The notes under the pieces were generated by a model. It did no database searches, was not told where the DNA came from, and saw only the letters and a program-made list of their open reading frames with translations. From assembly GCA_001510575.1 (NCBI GenBank), contig LNGK01000001.1, forward strand, positions 434,001 to 498,000: 64,000 nucleotides of DNA. Reading direction: 5' to 3'. Positions 32,587-44,100 of this stretch are shown one piece after another. How positions within the stretch are numbered: position 1 is the stretch's first letter; each line of letters opens with the position of its first letter. The stretch comes from Knoxdaviesia capensis (lineage: Eukaryota > Ascomycota > Sordariomycetes > Microascales > Gondwanamycetaceae). A program made the translations under genes and the position numbers.

Positions 32587-33831
32587 CTAACCCACCAGCG
32601 GCGAGCTGTTGCGGCTGGAGTCGTAGTTGTGGCAGCCGCGCTCGTGGCGCTTCATGTTGCTGCGCACGCTGAAGGCCTTGCCGCAGCCGGGGTGCGGGCA
32701 CTTGAACGGCTTCTCGCCGGTGTGCGAGTGGATGTGGATGCGCAGCGACGACGGGCGCGAGAAGGCCTTGCTGCAGGTCGGGCACACGTAGCGGTCCTGG
32801 CTCTGGGTGAACGAGGCCGACGCCGACGCCGACAGGTAGTGGTGGTGCTGCCACGGGCTGGGGCCCGACACGGGGTGGCCGAGCGAGAGCGACATGGGGA
32901 CGGAGGGGTTGAATTGCTGCAGACGAGAGAGAAGCGGGCGGGTTAGAGGCACGTATACAGAGAAGCAAGACAGGCAGATAGGAAAGAGGGAGAGAGAGAG
33001 GGAGAGGGAGAGGGAGAGGGAGAGGGAGAGGGAGAGACAAACCTGCGGCAGCGGGCGCTGGTAGTACAGGCCGGAGAACTGCGGCTGCGGCGGCGGCGTG
33101 GGCTGCATCTGCGGGTAGTAGGCGGCGGTCATGTAGGCCGACGAGGGGGCGAACGACTGGTGGGGGTAGGAGGTGGCGGCGGGCGGGTTGGACGGCGGCA
33201 TCGACATGCGGGACACGGAGGCGGCGGCAGCGGCAGCGGCCATGGCGGCGCGGTGGTGCGAGTCGTCCATGGGCGGCGGCGTGGTCTCGTAGTAGTAGTT
33301 GGGGCCCGACACCACAGAGATGTGGTTCATGGGCTTGGAGGCGGGCGACGGGTAGGCGTCGAACGACGACTCGGAGCCCATGGGCGGGGTCGGCGGCATG
33401 GCACTGCGCATCATCATCGACTGCTGCGAGTAGTGGGCGGAGCTGGGGCGGGTGTCTGGCCGCGAGGGGGCGGGCGACGAGACTGGAGAGTGGAGGGAGA
33501 GTGGGTGTGAGCCGTGGGTGCTGCGTTCTTCCTCAAGGCCCAAGGGCCGGCCTTGAAGATTGGGGCGAAACGGAGAGCGAGAGAGCGAGAGAGCGAGAGA
33601 AGCACACATACCTTGGTGGGACTGGGTCGGCGCCGAGCCGGTGGACGACGACGAGGAGGCCGAGTGTGACTGCGGCGAGGTCTCGCTGGTGGGCGAGCCA
33701 GCGTCCGCCAGACCGAGAAGGTTGGAGATGGAGGGGAGAGAGCACTTGGAGGCTTCGTCCATGGGCGGCGACGGGGGCGGCTGCATGAAGCCGTAGGCCG
33801 CGGGGCCTTGCGAGTACTGAGTGGACATCAT
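32587..33831 (-). CDS. flbC: C2H2 zinc-finger regulator, FlbC-like, three exons
   Basis: Minus-strand exons 33831-33612, 33482-33043 and 32916-32587 encode 329 aa. The introns of 129 and 126 nt have gtatgt/ccag and gtttgt/gcag ends, and the second has a CTAAC branch point. Residues 1-220 are Ser/Pro/Ala/Tyr-rich and probably the activation region. Two C-terminal fingers follow: finger 1 with C265, C268, H281, H285 (YVCPTCSKAFSRPSSLRIH), a TGEKP linker, then finger 2 with C293, C298, H311, H316 (CGKAFSVRSNMKRHERGCH). This pair matches my memory of FlbC, a conidiation activator of Aspergillus with orthologues across filamentous fungi. The name is inferred from the fingers only. Both introns are multiples of three without in-frame stops, so an unspliced mRNA would encode 414 aa. 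Confidence 0.88.
   Translation of the reverse strand: MMSTQYSQGPAAYGFMQPPPSPPMDEASKCSLPSISNLLGLADAGSPTSETSPQSHSASSSSSTGSAPTQSHQGMCASLALSLSRSPFRPNLQGRPLGLEEERSTHGSHPLSLHSPVSSPAPSRPDTRPSSAHYSQQSMMMRSAMPPTPPMGSESSFDAYPSPASKPMNHISVVSGPNYYYETTPPPMDDSHHRAAMAAAAAAASVSRMSMPPSNPPAATSYPHQSFAPSSAYMTAAYYPQMQPTPPPQPQFSGLYYQRPLPQVCLSLSLSLSLSLSLSLSLFPICLSCFSVYVPLTRPLLSRLQQFNPSVPMSLSLGHPVSGPSPWQHHHYLSASASASFTQSQDRYVCPTCSKAFSRPSSLRIHIHSHTGEKPFKCPHPGCGKAFSVRSNMKRHERGCHNYDSSRNSSPLVG
33000..33032 (+). repeat. Perfect G3(AGAG3)5 tract in FlbC-like intron 2
   Basis: Six GGG runs spaced by AGA on the + strand, the template strand of the gene, immediately inside the intron 2 donor. It satisfies the standard G-quadruplex pattern; the transcript carries the C-rich complement. 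Confidence 0.85.
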
Positions 33832-34941
33832 TGTGTTGGATGTGTGTGGGTGTGTGTGTGTGTGTGTTGATGAGAGAGGATGTGTGGTGGTGATGTGGAA
33901 GAGTAGAGATTAGAGGAGATGACTTTGGATGAGAGAAAGATGGATGAGAGAAAAGATGAAGGGTCGGAACACGGGAGACTATTATATGTTCCAATGAGAA
34001 GACGACTGGATGTAAGTGGTGGAGGGAGGAGTGGAAGGAAACCCTTTTTTTTAGTGTGAGGTCGGGAGAGAGTATTAAGAATTAAACCCAGATGGGAATA
34101 GACGATAACAGAGCAAGTAATAAAATAGAATAAAAGATAGGCCGACAAAAAAAAAAAAAAGGAAAATGAGTAAGTCTGTGTGAAGAGCGTATGATAATGC
34201 TGTGTATGGTGAGAGTGTGAAGTGATATCCCAAGAACCCGCTGGATGATATTCAGATATTAAGTCAAAGTATGAAGATACTTGAGAGATGTTGTATATAG
34301 ATATATATGTATATATTCGAGAGAGAGTGTGCACGACGAACGAAGGTCGAGGAAATTAGTGATATTGAAGATGGAGGAGGAAGAGAGGGAAAAAAGAAAG
34401 AAGGGTCGCGATGGTGGGAGAGGACGAAGGGGGGAAAGGTGGGCAATGCACGTAATATATGTGTGGGCAGCGACGAGAGAGGGCAAGGGGACGGACTGGG
34501 GACAGACAGTACGAAGAGAGAGAGATGCTCACTCAGATCATGTTCGTCGATACACTTTCTGGACCTCGTCCACTGTGTGGGTGAAAGAGAGAGACAGACA
34601 CACACACAGACAGAGAGAGAGAGAGAGAGAGTGTGTGTGTGTGTGTATGTCCCTCTTCGCCGGATCCTCTCTCTGACTTACACCACACACGCCCCCCCTT
34701 ACACGAACGGGAACTTAACGGCATCTGGCTGCTGCTGCTGCTGCTGCTCTCACGCCCTGGACGAGAATACTGAACGTGCCCTCTCTGGGCTCGCTCGCTC
34801 TCTCTCTCTCTCTCTGTGTCTCTCCTTGGAACTGGGGGGTGTGCTAGAACATCAGGGAAGGAAAAACGGTTCGGGTACCGGCCAGAAAGAATCAAAGAAT
34901 CAAAGCCCACCACCACACATGTCAGGGCAAGGGGGGGGAAT

Positions 34942-34942
34942 N
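34942..34942. other. Single undetermined base in a G homopolymer
   Basis: The N is flanked by G runs on both sides; homopolymer length here is unreliable. Confidence 0.95.
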
Positions 34943-36169
34943 GGGGGGGGGGGGGGGCGTGCCTTGTATTTTCTTCCCACTCTGCACACCGGTATTGAAA
35001 AAATCACCACCCCGGGAGTGTGTGTGTGGTGTGGAACCTTTTTTTGGCTGCTTTTTTCGCCATTTTTGCAGGGGAAGATGGTATACGCACACGCCCCCAG
35101 CATGGCTCAGAGAGAGCGAGAGAGGGTGCTTGTCAGATCTTAAGTATCGCCGCCCTGGATGTGAACGACAGGTGAGAGTAAAATGACCAAGAAACACACA
35201 GGTTTATCATGCCTGTATACTCGTATATTGGAATTGTCTGCACTCGTAGGTGCAGCGTGTCCAGGTGAGGTGAGGTGAGGTGGGCGCTGAGTCTGCCTGG
35301 CGGGATTGATCCATGGGTGTGTCCCGCCGGACAAGAGGACGGTTCTCGCGGGCTTATTCTGTCCTCTCGCAGCTAGATATCCCGGACGCTTCAGCAAATC
35401 CCACATGCTTGTGCTCGTTCGCGGAATAAATAAAACTGGTGATAACCGGCCCGGACCACCACCGCCAATTCCAACTGCGCAGTCGAAGAGCCGGCTCTGG
35501 CCCCTCGAATCCTCCTCCTCCTCCTCCTCCGACTGCTACTATAACCACTGCCCAGCTGAAGCACGGAGCCTCCCAGTCCCATCTATATGTGTAGCTGGCT
35601 ATTACCAGCAACCTCCGCTGTCTCTCTCCTCGCCTTTTTGTTCTGAATATGTCCTCCCCGTCCACTTTCGTCCACCCGCCAACTGTATCTCCCACCCTCC
35701 GGCCTGTCGGTCTGCGCTGGAAATGGAGTGTGTGCATTTTCTCTGCTGCTGCTGCTGTTTTTTTCTTATTTTTTTATTTTTATTTTTATTTTATTTTGTT
35801 TTTTTATTTCTTTATTTTTATCTATTGTTTTGCGATGCTTCTTACTAGGGTGTGTAAGCCCACCCCAAAAATAAACCTGTAAGCACCCACATCTTTCTCT
35901 TGCTGTGTCGATCAGGCACCGGCTGCTCGCTTTTCCCATCTCCGTCCCGGGGGCGGTAATAGAGGGGGAGGGTCGAGACGACACCAGACGAGACGAGAGG
36001 GTTAGGAGGAATGCAACGCTGGCAAGAAAGGCATTGTGCTTTTGTGGGATCTCTAAATAAACAAACCTAAGCAGAGCAGGAACGTCAGGATGGCGCCTCG
36101 AAGGAATGATCCTGGGGCTGGGAGGCTGATACGTTGAGGCTATACCGGCCATCTCACTTGACAAGACAG

Positions 36170-36182
36170 AACCCTAACCCTA
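36170..36182. repeat. Interstitial telomere-like repeat, two units
   Basis: AACCCTAACCCTA, two perfect fungal telomere hexamers in spacer DNA. Confidence 0.85.
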
Positions 36183-36200
36183 GCATGCACCACCATCTCA

Positions 36201-39200
36201 CTCCTCCCTCCCAACACTGGAGAAGGCAACCCGGCGGTTGATTACATCCGGAGAGAGGCCATCTCCAAGTCACTTGCCTCTTCTCTGCGTTATTGGCCGT
36301 GTCAGATGCTGTAGTGGCCCCCGAGGCTCTTCCCTTCTGGGAATCTTCGAAATTGTATCCGGGCCTATCTGGAGATAGGACCGCCTGGTGCACGATTCCC
36401 ACCTCCCCGTCGAGTCTCCCCATCAGGCAGCTCCCGCGAACCTATGAACGGATGTCCCGCGGTGTTCTGCAGCCGCACACTGCGCCTCAGCCCTAATCTA
36501 TCTACTGTACATTACACCCGCGCACTCACTATATCGAGCCATATCATTCCCTCTGCAGTGCATGTCGATGCCAACGCCGCACGCCGGAGCCAGCCACTAC
36601 CGGGCCACACACACACACAACAGCCGCGCGTACGCCCTGTGATAACTGAGCGGCAATCTACAGAAAATCCCAGATTTCTTTTGGCGACTTAATTTGTCCC
36701 CCCGGAGCGGGATGATTGCCCAGGAAATCAGCGAGTCAGACAAAAAGAAAAGAAAAAAAAAGAAAAAAAGGAACGCCTCTTTTAATCTTCTGCACATCAT
36801 TTTATGTCATCGCCAAACCAAGCCTTTTTGCTCGTCGAACCCTCCCCTCCCCCCGAGAACGCCACCATCTATGACGTTGTTTCATAGAAGCTTCGTAGAA
36901 CCCTTCGAACGCCGGTCTCTGTCTGCAGAAAGTGAGCGTGTTGTTTCTGAAGGAAGGAAACACGGCAGTTCTCTGTTGTATCTCAAGACACAGAGTGCTC
37001 GTCAGGGTCTTCCCAAACACACAGAGTTCATGCAAAAGAAAGCAGGATAGAAGCCAGCCAGAAGGGAAAAAACTCTCCGGACTGGCAACCTGTTTTTATT
37101 ACTATCATTATCTAGACACCCCCAAGCAGGAATGCAGTGAAAGGACAGCAGCAAGAAAAAAAGGAAAAGAAAGTTCTCGGACCTGCGTGGCCCCGAGTTG
37201 AACAAGAACAAGGAGGCTGTTGATCTTCAGGATCCCTGGCCCGGTTTGCGTGGGCAGGGGGGGGGAGGGGCGCTCGGGGAGGGGACTTAGAAACATGGGG
37301 GGTGTTCACACGAGAAAAAAAGCTGGTATTTATCCTTGGAACGGATTTATGCCTACGCCTGACGCAGAGAACGAGAGAGTATCACCAAAAAAAAAAAAAA
37401 GGCAAAACCTTCCCCTCTCCGCGCTCATGTCATGGACTGACGCTCTGGAGGGGCATGCTCTCGGATTTGCATATGATGACAAGTCCCCGATGCTCGACGA
37501 TGCTCGCCCGCGACGGGTCATATCACCCCGGAGAACAAACACCCTATGGAATTCAAGACCGTGCCATACAACACACGTCTGACACAGCAGCACCAGCGGA
37601 ATCTGGCAGGAATTGCCCCCCCCCTCGCACCTGTGTGTTTGTGTGTGTGTAGCACTCAGCTCTCAGAGCCTCGTCTGACCTCTTGTGCGGCACACACACA
37701 CACGCACACTCGATCCCGAGTCTGTGCCTGTGCCTGTGCCTGTGTCTGTGTCTCTCTGTGTGTCCCTCTTCATCCGGTCAAACCCACCCAACGACACCAT
37801 AACGATGCCCCACCCCCCGTTCAAGCTTGTCTTCCCTCCCTGTGTGTCCCGCACGAGCAAGTGTCTCGTGTAAGACACCACAGACGGAGAGAGAGCCCCC
37901 CAAAAAACTTCAGACAACAGGCACGGCTGCAAATGCCATGCGGAGGGATAGAGAGAGGAATCAAGAGCCAGACGCCGGATATGAGACGTGATTGGATCTT
38001 GGACCCTTTCAAGCAGCAGCCCTGCAAGTCAAAGTTGTGTGTCTTTGTGTCTTTGTGTCTTTACGGAGTGCTGTATGGGGGTTTTTTTTGGGCTGGAATA
38101 CAGGCCACGCAAGCCACACGCATCGGGCTCGATCCAACTTGGGCGAGGCCGCGCCACAACCTCTTCCACGCTGCAAACCCCACTCTGAGATTCCGCCCAT
38201 ACGCTGCGAGATCTCCCATTGGGAGACCGAACACAGGTCTGGTCTTCCGCGCGGAGATGCGGGCAGAATGCAGGAACACGCACGAAAAGAAAAAAAAAAA
38301 AAGAGGCTCCATGTGGTGTTCTCAACGGTGTAGGGGTGGAACTGTACGAGTAGGAAAACCTCTCTCTTGGCCCTCCGGTGGGCAATCTCACAAAGACGCT
38401 TTTCTCCACGTTAACGCCAGTTTGTTGGCTTGAGCTTCTGTTCTAAGATTCAGAGTTCGGCCGATATTCAATGCACTGGAGATTGGAGAGAGAGAGAGAG
38501 CCTTAGGCCGGGCCCTGACGAGTCAGTCCCTGCTGTTAAGCGAAAATGCCCAGTAGCAGAGAGGCAGGGAGGACAGAACACACAGGGCTCGCCATTCCCG
38601 GGCGCATGAATCTGAAGCCCACTCTTTGGCACGTAGTGGGAATCTGCACTAGATAGACAGACATGGAGATGTGACAGCATGGCCTGGTGAGAAAAAAAAA
38701 AACTTCCAGAATTAGCGGGATGCGCATAACTCGATCATCACCGCCGGAAAGCTTAGACATCTTAAGAGCAAATCTCGAGGAAAGTCGTTCGTGACGAACA
38801 CCCATCCACGACGACTCCCTTCGTATTCCAGATCTCCGCGTGAGCTTCTGAGGATTAAGACAATCACTTTGGGCATCTCCCATTCATCCCCTACTTAGTG
38901 ATCCTGCGGATTCTCCTTGAGGATTTTCGCCTCCCAGCTCAATACTATCCAGGGTTGCCAATGAAGAATAGCGAAAGCAAAAAAAAAAGTTGCATGCGGT
39001 GCGAAGATGCATTGAACAAGGGGACGCAATCTCGCCACCTAGCCGTGATTACAGGCCGTTCTTCGGACGAGAACGAACGAGAGAGCGAGCGAGCGGGCAC
39101 TGAAAAAGGCTTCGGCTTTAGCATGAACGGAATCCTGTCCCAAGACGACTAAGAGCCCGTGTCGCTTATCTGATGTTAAGGTGGGGTCAAGATACATCAA

Positions 39201-41100
39201 GCAGTGATCCCCACCACCAGAAGGTCAAGCGAGAGAGAGAGAGACACGCACACACAATGCCCAAAACGCACTCGGTCCACTTATAGGAACCAACTGCCAT
39301 CATCCCTCTACTCTGATCCGCGATGGGGGCTTTTCGCCGCTGCATATAGCCACTCCCGCTTGTTTTGACGAGCTTGCTATATCGAGGGGTTTCTGTGTCG
39401 CACATCGCTCACTCCCCATCACGAGACAGAGAGAGAGGACCAAAATAATCCCCGGCGGCACTTCTTCCATCTCTACAGGAAACTGGCTAAATGCGTTCTG
39501 AGGGAGGGAGGACACACTAAAGACTGCCGCCCCTCCCCAGTGCTGGTTCATGCTCTGCACCTTTTCGCCACCCCGTACTGCCCCATTGACGTTTCGTCCC
39601 AGCTTTTTCTGGCTGGTGCGCCTGCATGGCGGAGGCGCCGTCGATATAGTGCCAGGTCCCTATCTGTAGCGAGATGGAGACTGCTCAGTGCGGAACCTGG
39701 CCTGTAGAGTTCTGAGAATCGACCGCCGACACAGAAGTGATATGATCGAGAAAAGGCGCATCGCGCGAGGTGATCGAGTAAAAAGGAAGAAAAAAAAGAA
39801 AAAGAGCCTGTGATAATCCGTGGTGTCAGTAAATCCGCTCTTCCGCTCCCGAAAATCTATTTTTTTTTTCTCTTTTCCCCGCCAACAGCTCGTTGTTCGA
39901 GAAGGAAGGTTCAAGAGAGGGTTGAAACTCTTGACACCGGATTCTGGAGAAGATCTTATGCCGATGGGCGATCACCCATCGCTGTCTCCGAGAGCACCAG
40001 CGACAACCACCACCCTGTGTTTTCGTGACGAGCAGACCTGCGCGTTGGTTGATCGGTGGCGTGGTGGCGTTTGACAGGGCCAGTTGGTTTGTTGTTCTGG
40101 GGACGAGGGACCTGCTTGTGTGCTGCATAGAGTGCTGGTCGACGCTGTAAAGTGCCGTCAGTTCGTTGTCAGTGGACCCTGGCCCCCAGTCGCACATCAT
40201 GATCGTACACGTCAGAGCCTGGAAATTCCTTTTTAACCTTTTTTTGCTCGCGGGGACCGAGACACAGAGAAAGAGGGGGGGGGTGGAGGGGGAGAAAAAG
40301 ACAGGCCTGGATGGAGTCACGGAACACAGGGGGAATGGATGCGGCTCACATCCGGATTTACAATGCATACAGACAGGAGCCCAGATTGAACCGATGCACA
40401 AAACAACCAAAACACCCCGAACACACCACCAGAGAGTGAGGTACGTACCGCCAAGTGTTCGCCGTCTCACACGTACGTTCTCTCCCGCCATCTCAGACAC
40501 ACACGCCTGTATCACCGCACACTCTTCGTCTCGTCTGAGCTTCATGGGTTCGCATTTTTGGTGTGTTTTGTCTCAAGTTTCGCAGGGCCTTGCTTGTCGA
40601 TTCTTCGCCCATGGCCCAACATCTCTTCAACCGTATAGAGTTGTCCTGGCCGCCCTCGAGAACCGCCCCCGCCAACCATCGCTCCGACATGCATCTGTCA
40701 AAAAAGAGAAAAAGGAAAACATTTTCAGCAAATCCTCTCCTGGGGAGGCACCACTCCGGAGCGGAGTCTGCAACACTCACCCACCACACATGGTGAAATA
40801 TCCCCGACGCCAGAGTATGTGTCGTCATGTATGCAGGCACCAGTCCTGCCAGTGCTCAACTTTGATTGGATTTGCTCCGTCCGAGAAGACACTGCAAACA
40901 CCTGTAGATCTGAGGCACCGATCTCATACACATCACGGCTCGCATGGCCGTCATTGGTGGCTGCCTGTATTGGCAGAGCTGTATTTGAAATGTGAGTGGC
41001 CGGGCTGGCCAACTCCGATCTTTGACTGCTCGACAGTCTATCCGGAAGCCGATCCTATGATTGCTGCCATCCGATTTCTCATGCGTTGGGGTTCACCTCC
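36201..41100. other. Gene desert, part 1
   Basis: No credible gene. It holds an A-rich run (about 36743-36770), a G run (37257-37268), TG/AC and GTGTCT-type short repeats (37630-37765, and TTTGTGTC units at 38040-38063), and one TACTGTAC at 36503-36510. Open frames up to about 310 codons occur but are translated simple repeats or unbiased in codon use. Confidence 0.5.
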
Positions 41101-44100
41101 GTAAGTGCCGGTGAATTCTGGGCCCCAGTTGGCCCATGCCCTGCTGCTTAGGGCAATCTCTAGGCGTGATGGTCTGCTATTAGTTCCCCGGGCTTCAACA
41201 TGAATGATCCGGCGATTATTGAGTGCAATCAAGCAAGAGACATGCAATTCCCTAGAGGAGATCGTGATTTGCCGGCTCTCTTTGGATCATAGGATTGTCT
41301 TTCGTGCTGGCCATCATGATATGCCGTTGTGATCTCAGTTGTCAGTCGAATCAACAATGCACTTTGTCATACCGATATACAGATCTTCCCGTAGCATGAG
41401 TTTCGCTATCCGGAGGCGTGTGTGCCTGGAGAGAACGCTCTGATGCTCATCTATACGTTGCGCGGCTGGCAGGGACATGGCAGGCCGTTACTGTCGCATG
41501 CTCAAGCTCTGGTCAGTTGTTTAGCATACAGTAGAGCCAGGAATCATTACAAAACTCCCAGGACCGCGTAGCATTGTTTCGACCTCGGAACAAGGCCGGG
41601 GAATATCATTCTGGGGGCTATTTTGCTTACCTGCATCCTGATGAACTATGGCTTCATAACTCTACCACTGTTACATCCAGAGTGACTATCATCCGGTTTC
41701 GCCTGAGCCAGAAACAGACCCAAGTAGTTTTTGTTCTTAAAAGAAAGCCAAGCTCCAGTCGGTCTGTGAGCCGGCACCACCAGCACCGTAACGGGCTGTG
41801 AGGATGGACGGCTACGGTAGCATTTGCGTTGCTTGGATGGTACCTATAATCTGGACTGGACACATACTATACACTTCGGCTCAGCTTGATTCTCGTCTTA
41901 ATTGATGGGACCTTTGAAATGGACACTGTTTGGACCTCCTGGGTATGCCTCTGATATTAGAGGGCAGTTGAAAATAAGCTCAAGCTCCCAGGGCCGTGAG
42001 GTGTCATTCTGGTGGTCTTTTCTCCACGTTGCAGTGGCAACAAAGTTGTGTCTGTTTGACGATCACGCTTTGGCAATGGCCGGCCCTGTTATGGGTGTTG
42101 TTTTTGGGTGGTGGTGGATGCGGTTCTTAATGCTTCAGCATGTTTCCACCGCCAAGTCCAAAAAAAAAAAATAGAACCCTGTTTCTTTCTTGTCTCTGAC
42201 CTCTTGTTCGCGGAACCGGTTTCGAAGATTGTACCTCGGGGGCGGGAATCTGCTTCAGCTGAACGCACGGAGGGGGCGTGCATATATGTCAGGTCCCCCC
42301 CCAGGCGAAACTCACGACATGTGGTACCTGATCAGCATGATCGAAGTGTGTAAAACTGGAGATGTCCCAAACGTCAAAATAAAATATAATAAAAACCTTA
42401 TTCACCGGCCTGTGAGCCTTCCGGTGCCAGAAACCACGGCTTCTGTGGCACCATTCTGCACCCTCACACCACAACATGGGGATATGCGATGATTCTCCGA
42501 CGATTAGCGTAGTGAACTAGACACGTTCACTGTGCGTACGCTGTGTTGTTTTTCTTTTTTTCGCACCAGAGATCTTCGTGACGGTTGCCGGGACGTGGAA
42601 GGTTTAAAGGCGGATTCGCAAGGGGCGTGCGTGAATTGAACTGAACGGAATGCTTCATGTTGCAAAGACGAGCACGGTGAATCCGGGAGGGAGGTCAGAG
42701 CCATCCTCTTTGCACTTCAGAACGCAAATCCATCATCCGGTCAGACTGAGATGGGATGGAATGGAACGAGGTTGATGCTGTGAGAGGGAGTTCTCACGAT
42801 ATGATCTCAGAGAGAGCAGTCTTGTGTGGGACGTTTGCTGAGTCACCGCCATCTCGTACTCGGACCTACAGACTCACAACGCATCAAGAAGGAGCACACG
42901 ACTACTGCACCGAAATCACACCCGATGCCATCTACTACAAACTCGAGGAAGGAAGCTCGGCTTCAACCAACTGACTCACGGATTATTAAGGTTCAGGGTT
43001 TTGAGGGTTTTGCAGGGTTGCCAAGCCTTCCGCCGGGGTTTCTCTCAGGGCTTCTCGCACACATGTTTCAACTTGCTGGCAAAAATGCCGGACTGTGTCT
43101 CGGGGGCTTAGTCGGATAAAAGTGTCTTTCCTACACATATTCCCTCCAGCCAGAACAACACACCCTCGATCAACCACAAACCGCAAGAGAACTCGACGGG
43201 AACAGAAACAGAACACGGTGATCTCCATTAACCGCTGGTGTTATTTTGTTTGCTCATATGAACCTCACAACAGCGGGGAGGGTTCGGGACTATCACCTAT
43301 TACCGCCTTCATTTGGCGGTGTTCTTAGCTTCATCCAATCACTGCAACCCTTGGTTCGAGCTCCAAGCGAGACGCAGAGGCCAACAACCCCCTCAATTTC
43401 GCCTCGGACGGTGCAATATATGTGCTTCCCTGATTGATATATGGCAGTGCGGATATTACAGTGCAGACGTCTTGAGAGGATGTTGGCTTGTTGCGTTGCT
43501 ATATGTATGGGCCGGCGGTTCGTGGCGCGAATCGCTCGCTCCTCACACAATCCATCATCTCCCTCTTCGCCATGAACTGTTCATCCCAATCAGTTTGTTT
43601 CCCTCTTTTCATTTTATTTCATTTCCCACTCTGCCAGCCGCGGTAGGGATGCCGGCTCCTGCATGAGAGCGGATTTGCTGTCCGCATAGTGAAGTTTATC
43701 TGGCAGCCTCTCCCATTGTCTGTATTGTTCGCGTCCCCGTCGGCCTGGGATATGTGTTGCCACTGGGTTGGAATCCCCTCAAAAAGGTGCTTGCGTTGAT
43801 TCCCTCAAGCTAACTAACGAGAGCCACTAACATTAACTTCTTTCGTTGACATCCAGGAACACGCAGTTAGGACGGACCTTTTTCACTCCACCGGGTTAGC
43901 GTTTGAACGATTCTGCGCGCACCAGAACCGGAATGTCGGGTGGGCGGTTTTGGCGCGACAGAATATTGGTAATTATTATGTGATGCGAACATGTGCGTCT
44001 GACTATTTCCCCCGTCAATCCCCGAGAGTCCAGCGATGAGCTGAACCACCCTCATTTCTTCTCATAGGGCGCTATGCAAAAGACCCCTACCAACAAACAA

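Larger units (their letters stand above)
33832..36200. other. Upstream flank of FlbC-like gene; start of gene desert
   Basis: No gene. TG/AC microsatellites sit just before the start codon (33840-33870), with poly-A at 34147-34160, GA/GT runs at 34610-34650, and a CTG run near 34729-34748. One N lies in a G homopolymer (34942). There is a (TCC)n run at 35511-35530, an extreme T-rich stretch at 35757-35825, and a telomere-like repeat at 36170-36182. Confidence 0.55.

Noticed and set aside
35306..35848. 180-codon frame ending in Cys and Phe runs
   Set aside because: Product of CTG and T-rich repeats at 35745-35830.
43340..43372. Possible tRNA T-arm (GGTTCGAGCTCC within a small stem)
   Set aside because: The loop is eight rather than seven bases, and no matching A box or acceptor stem lies upstream.
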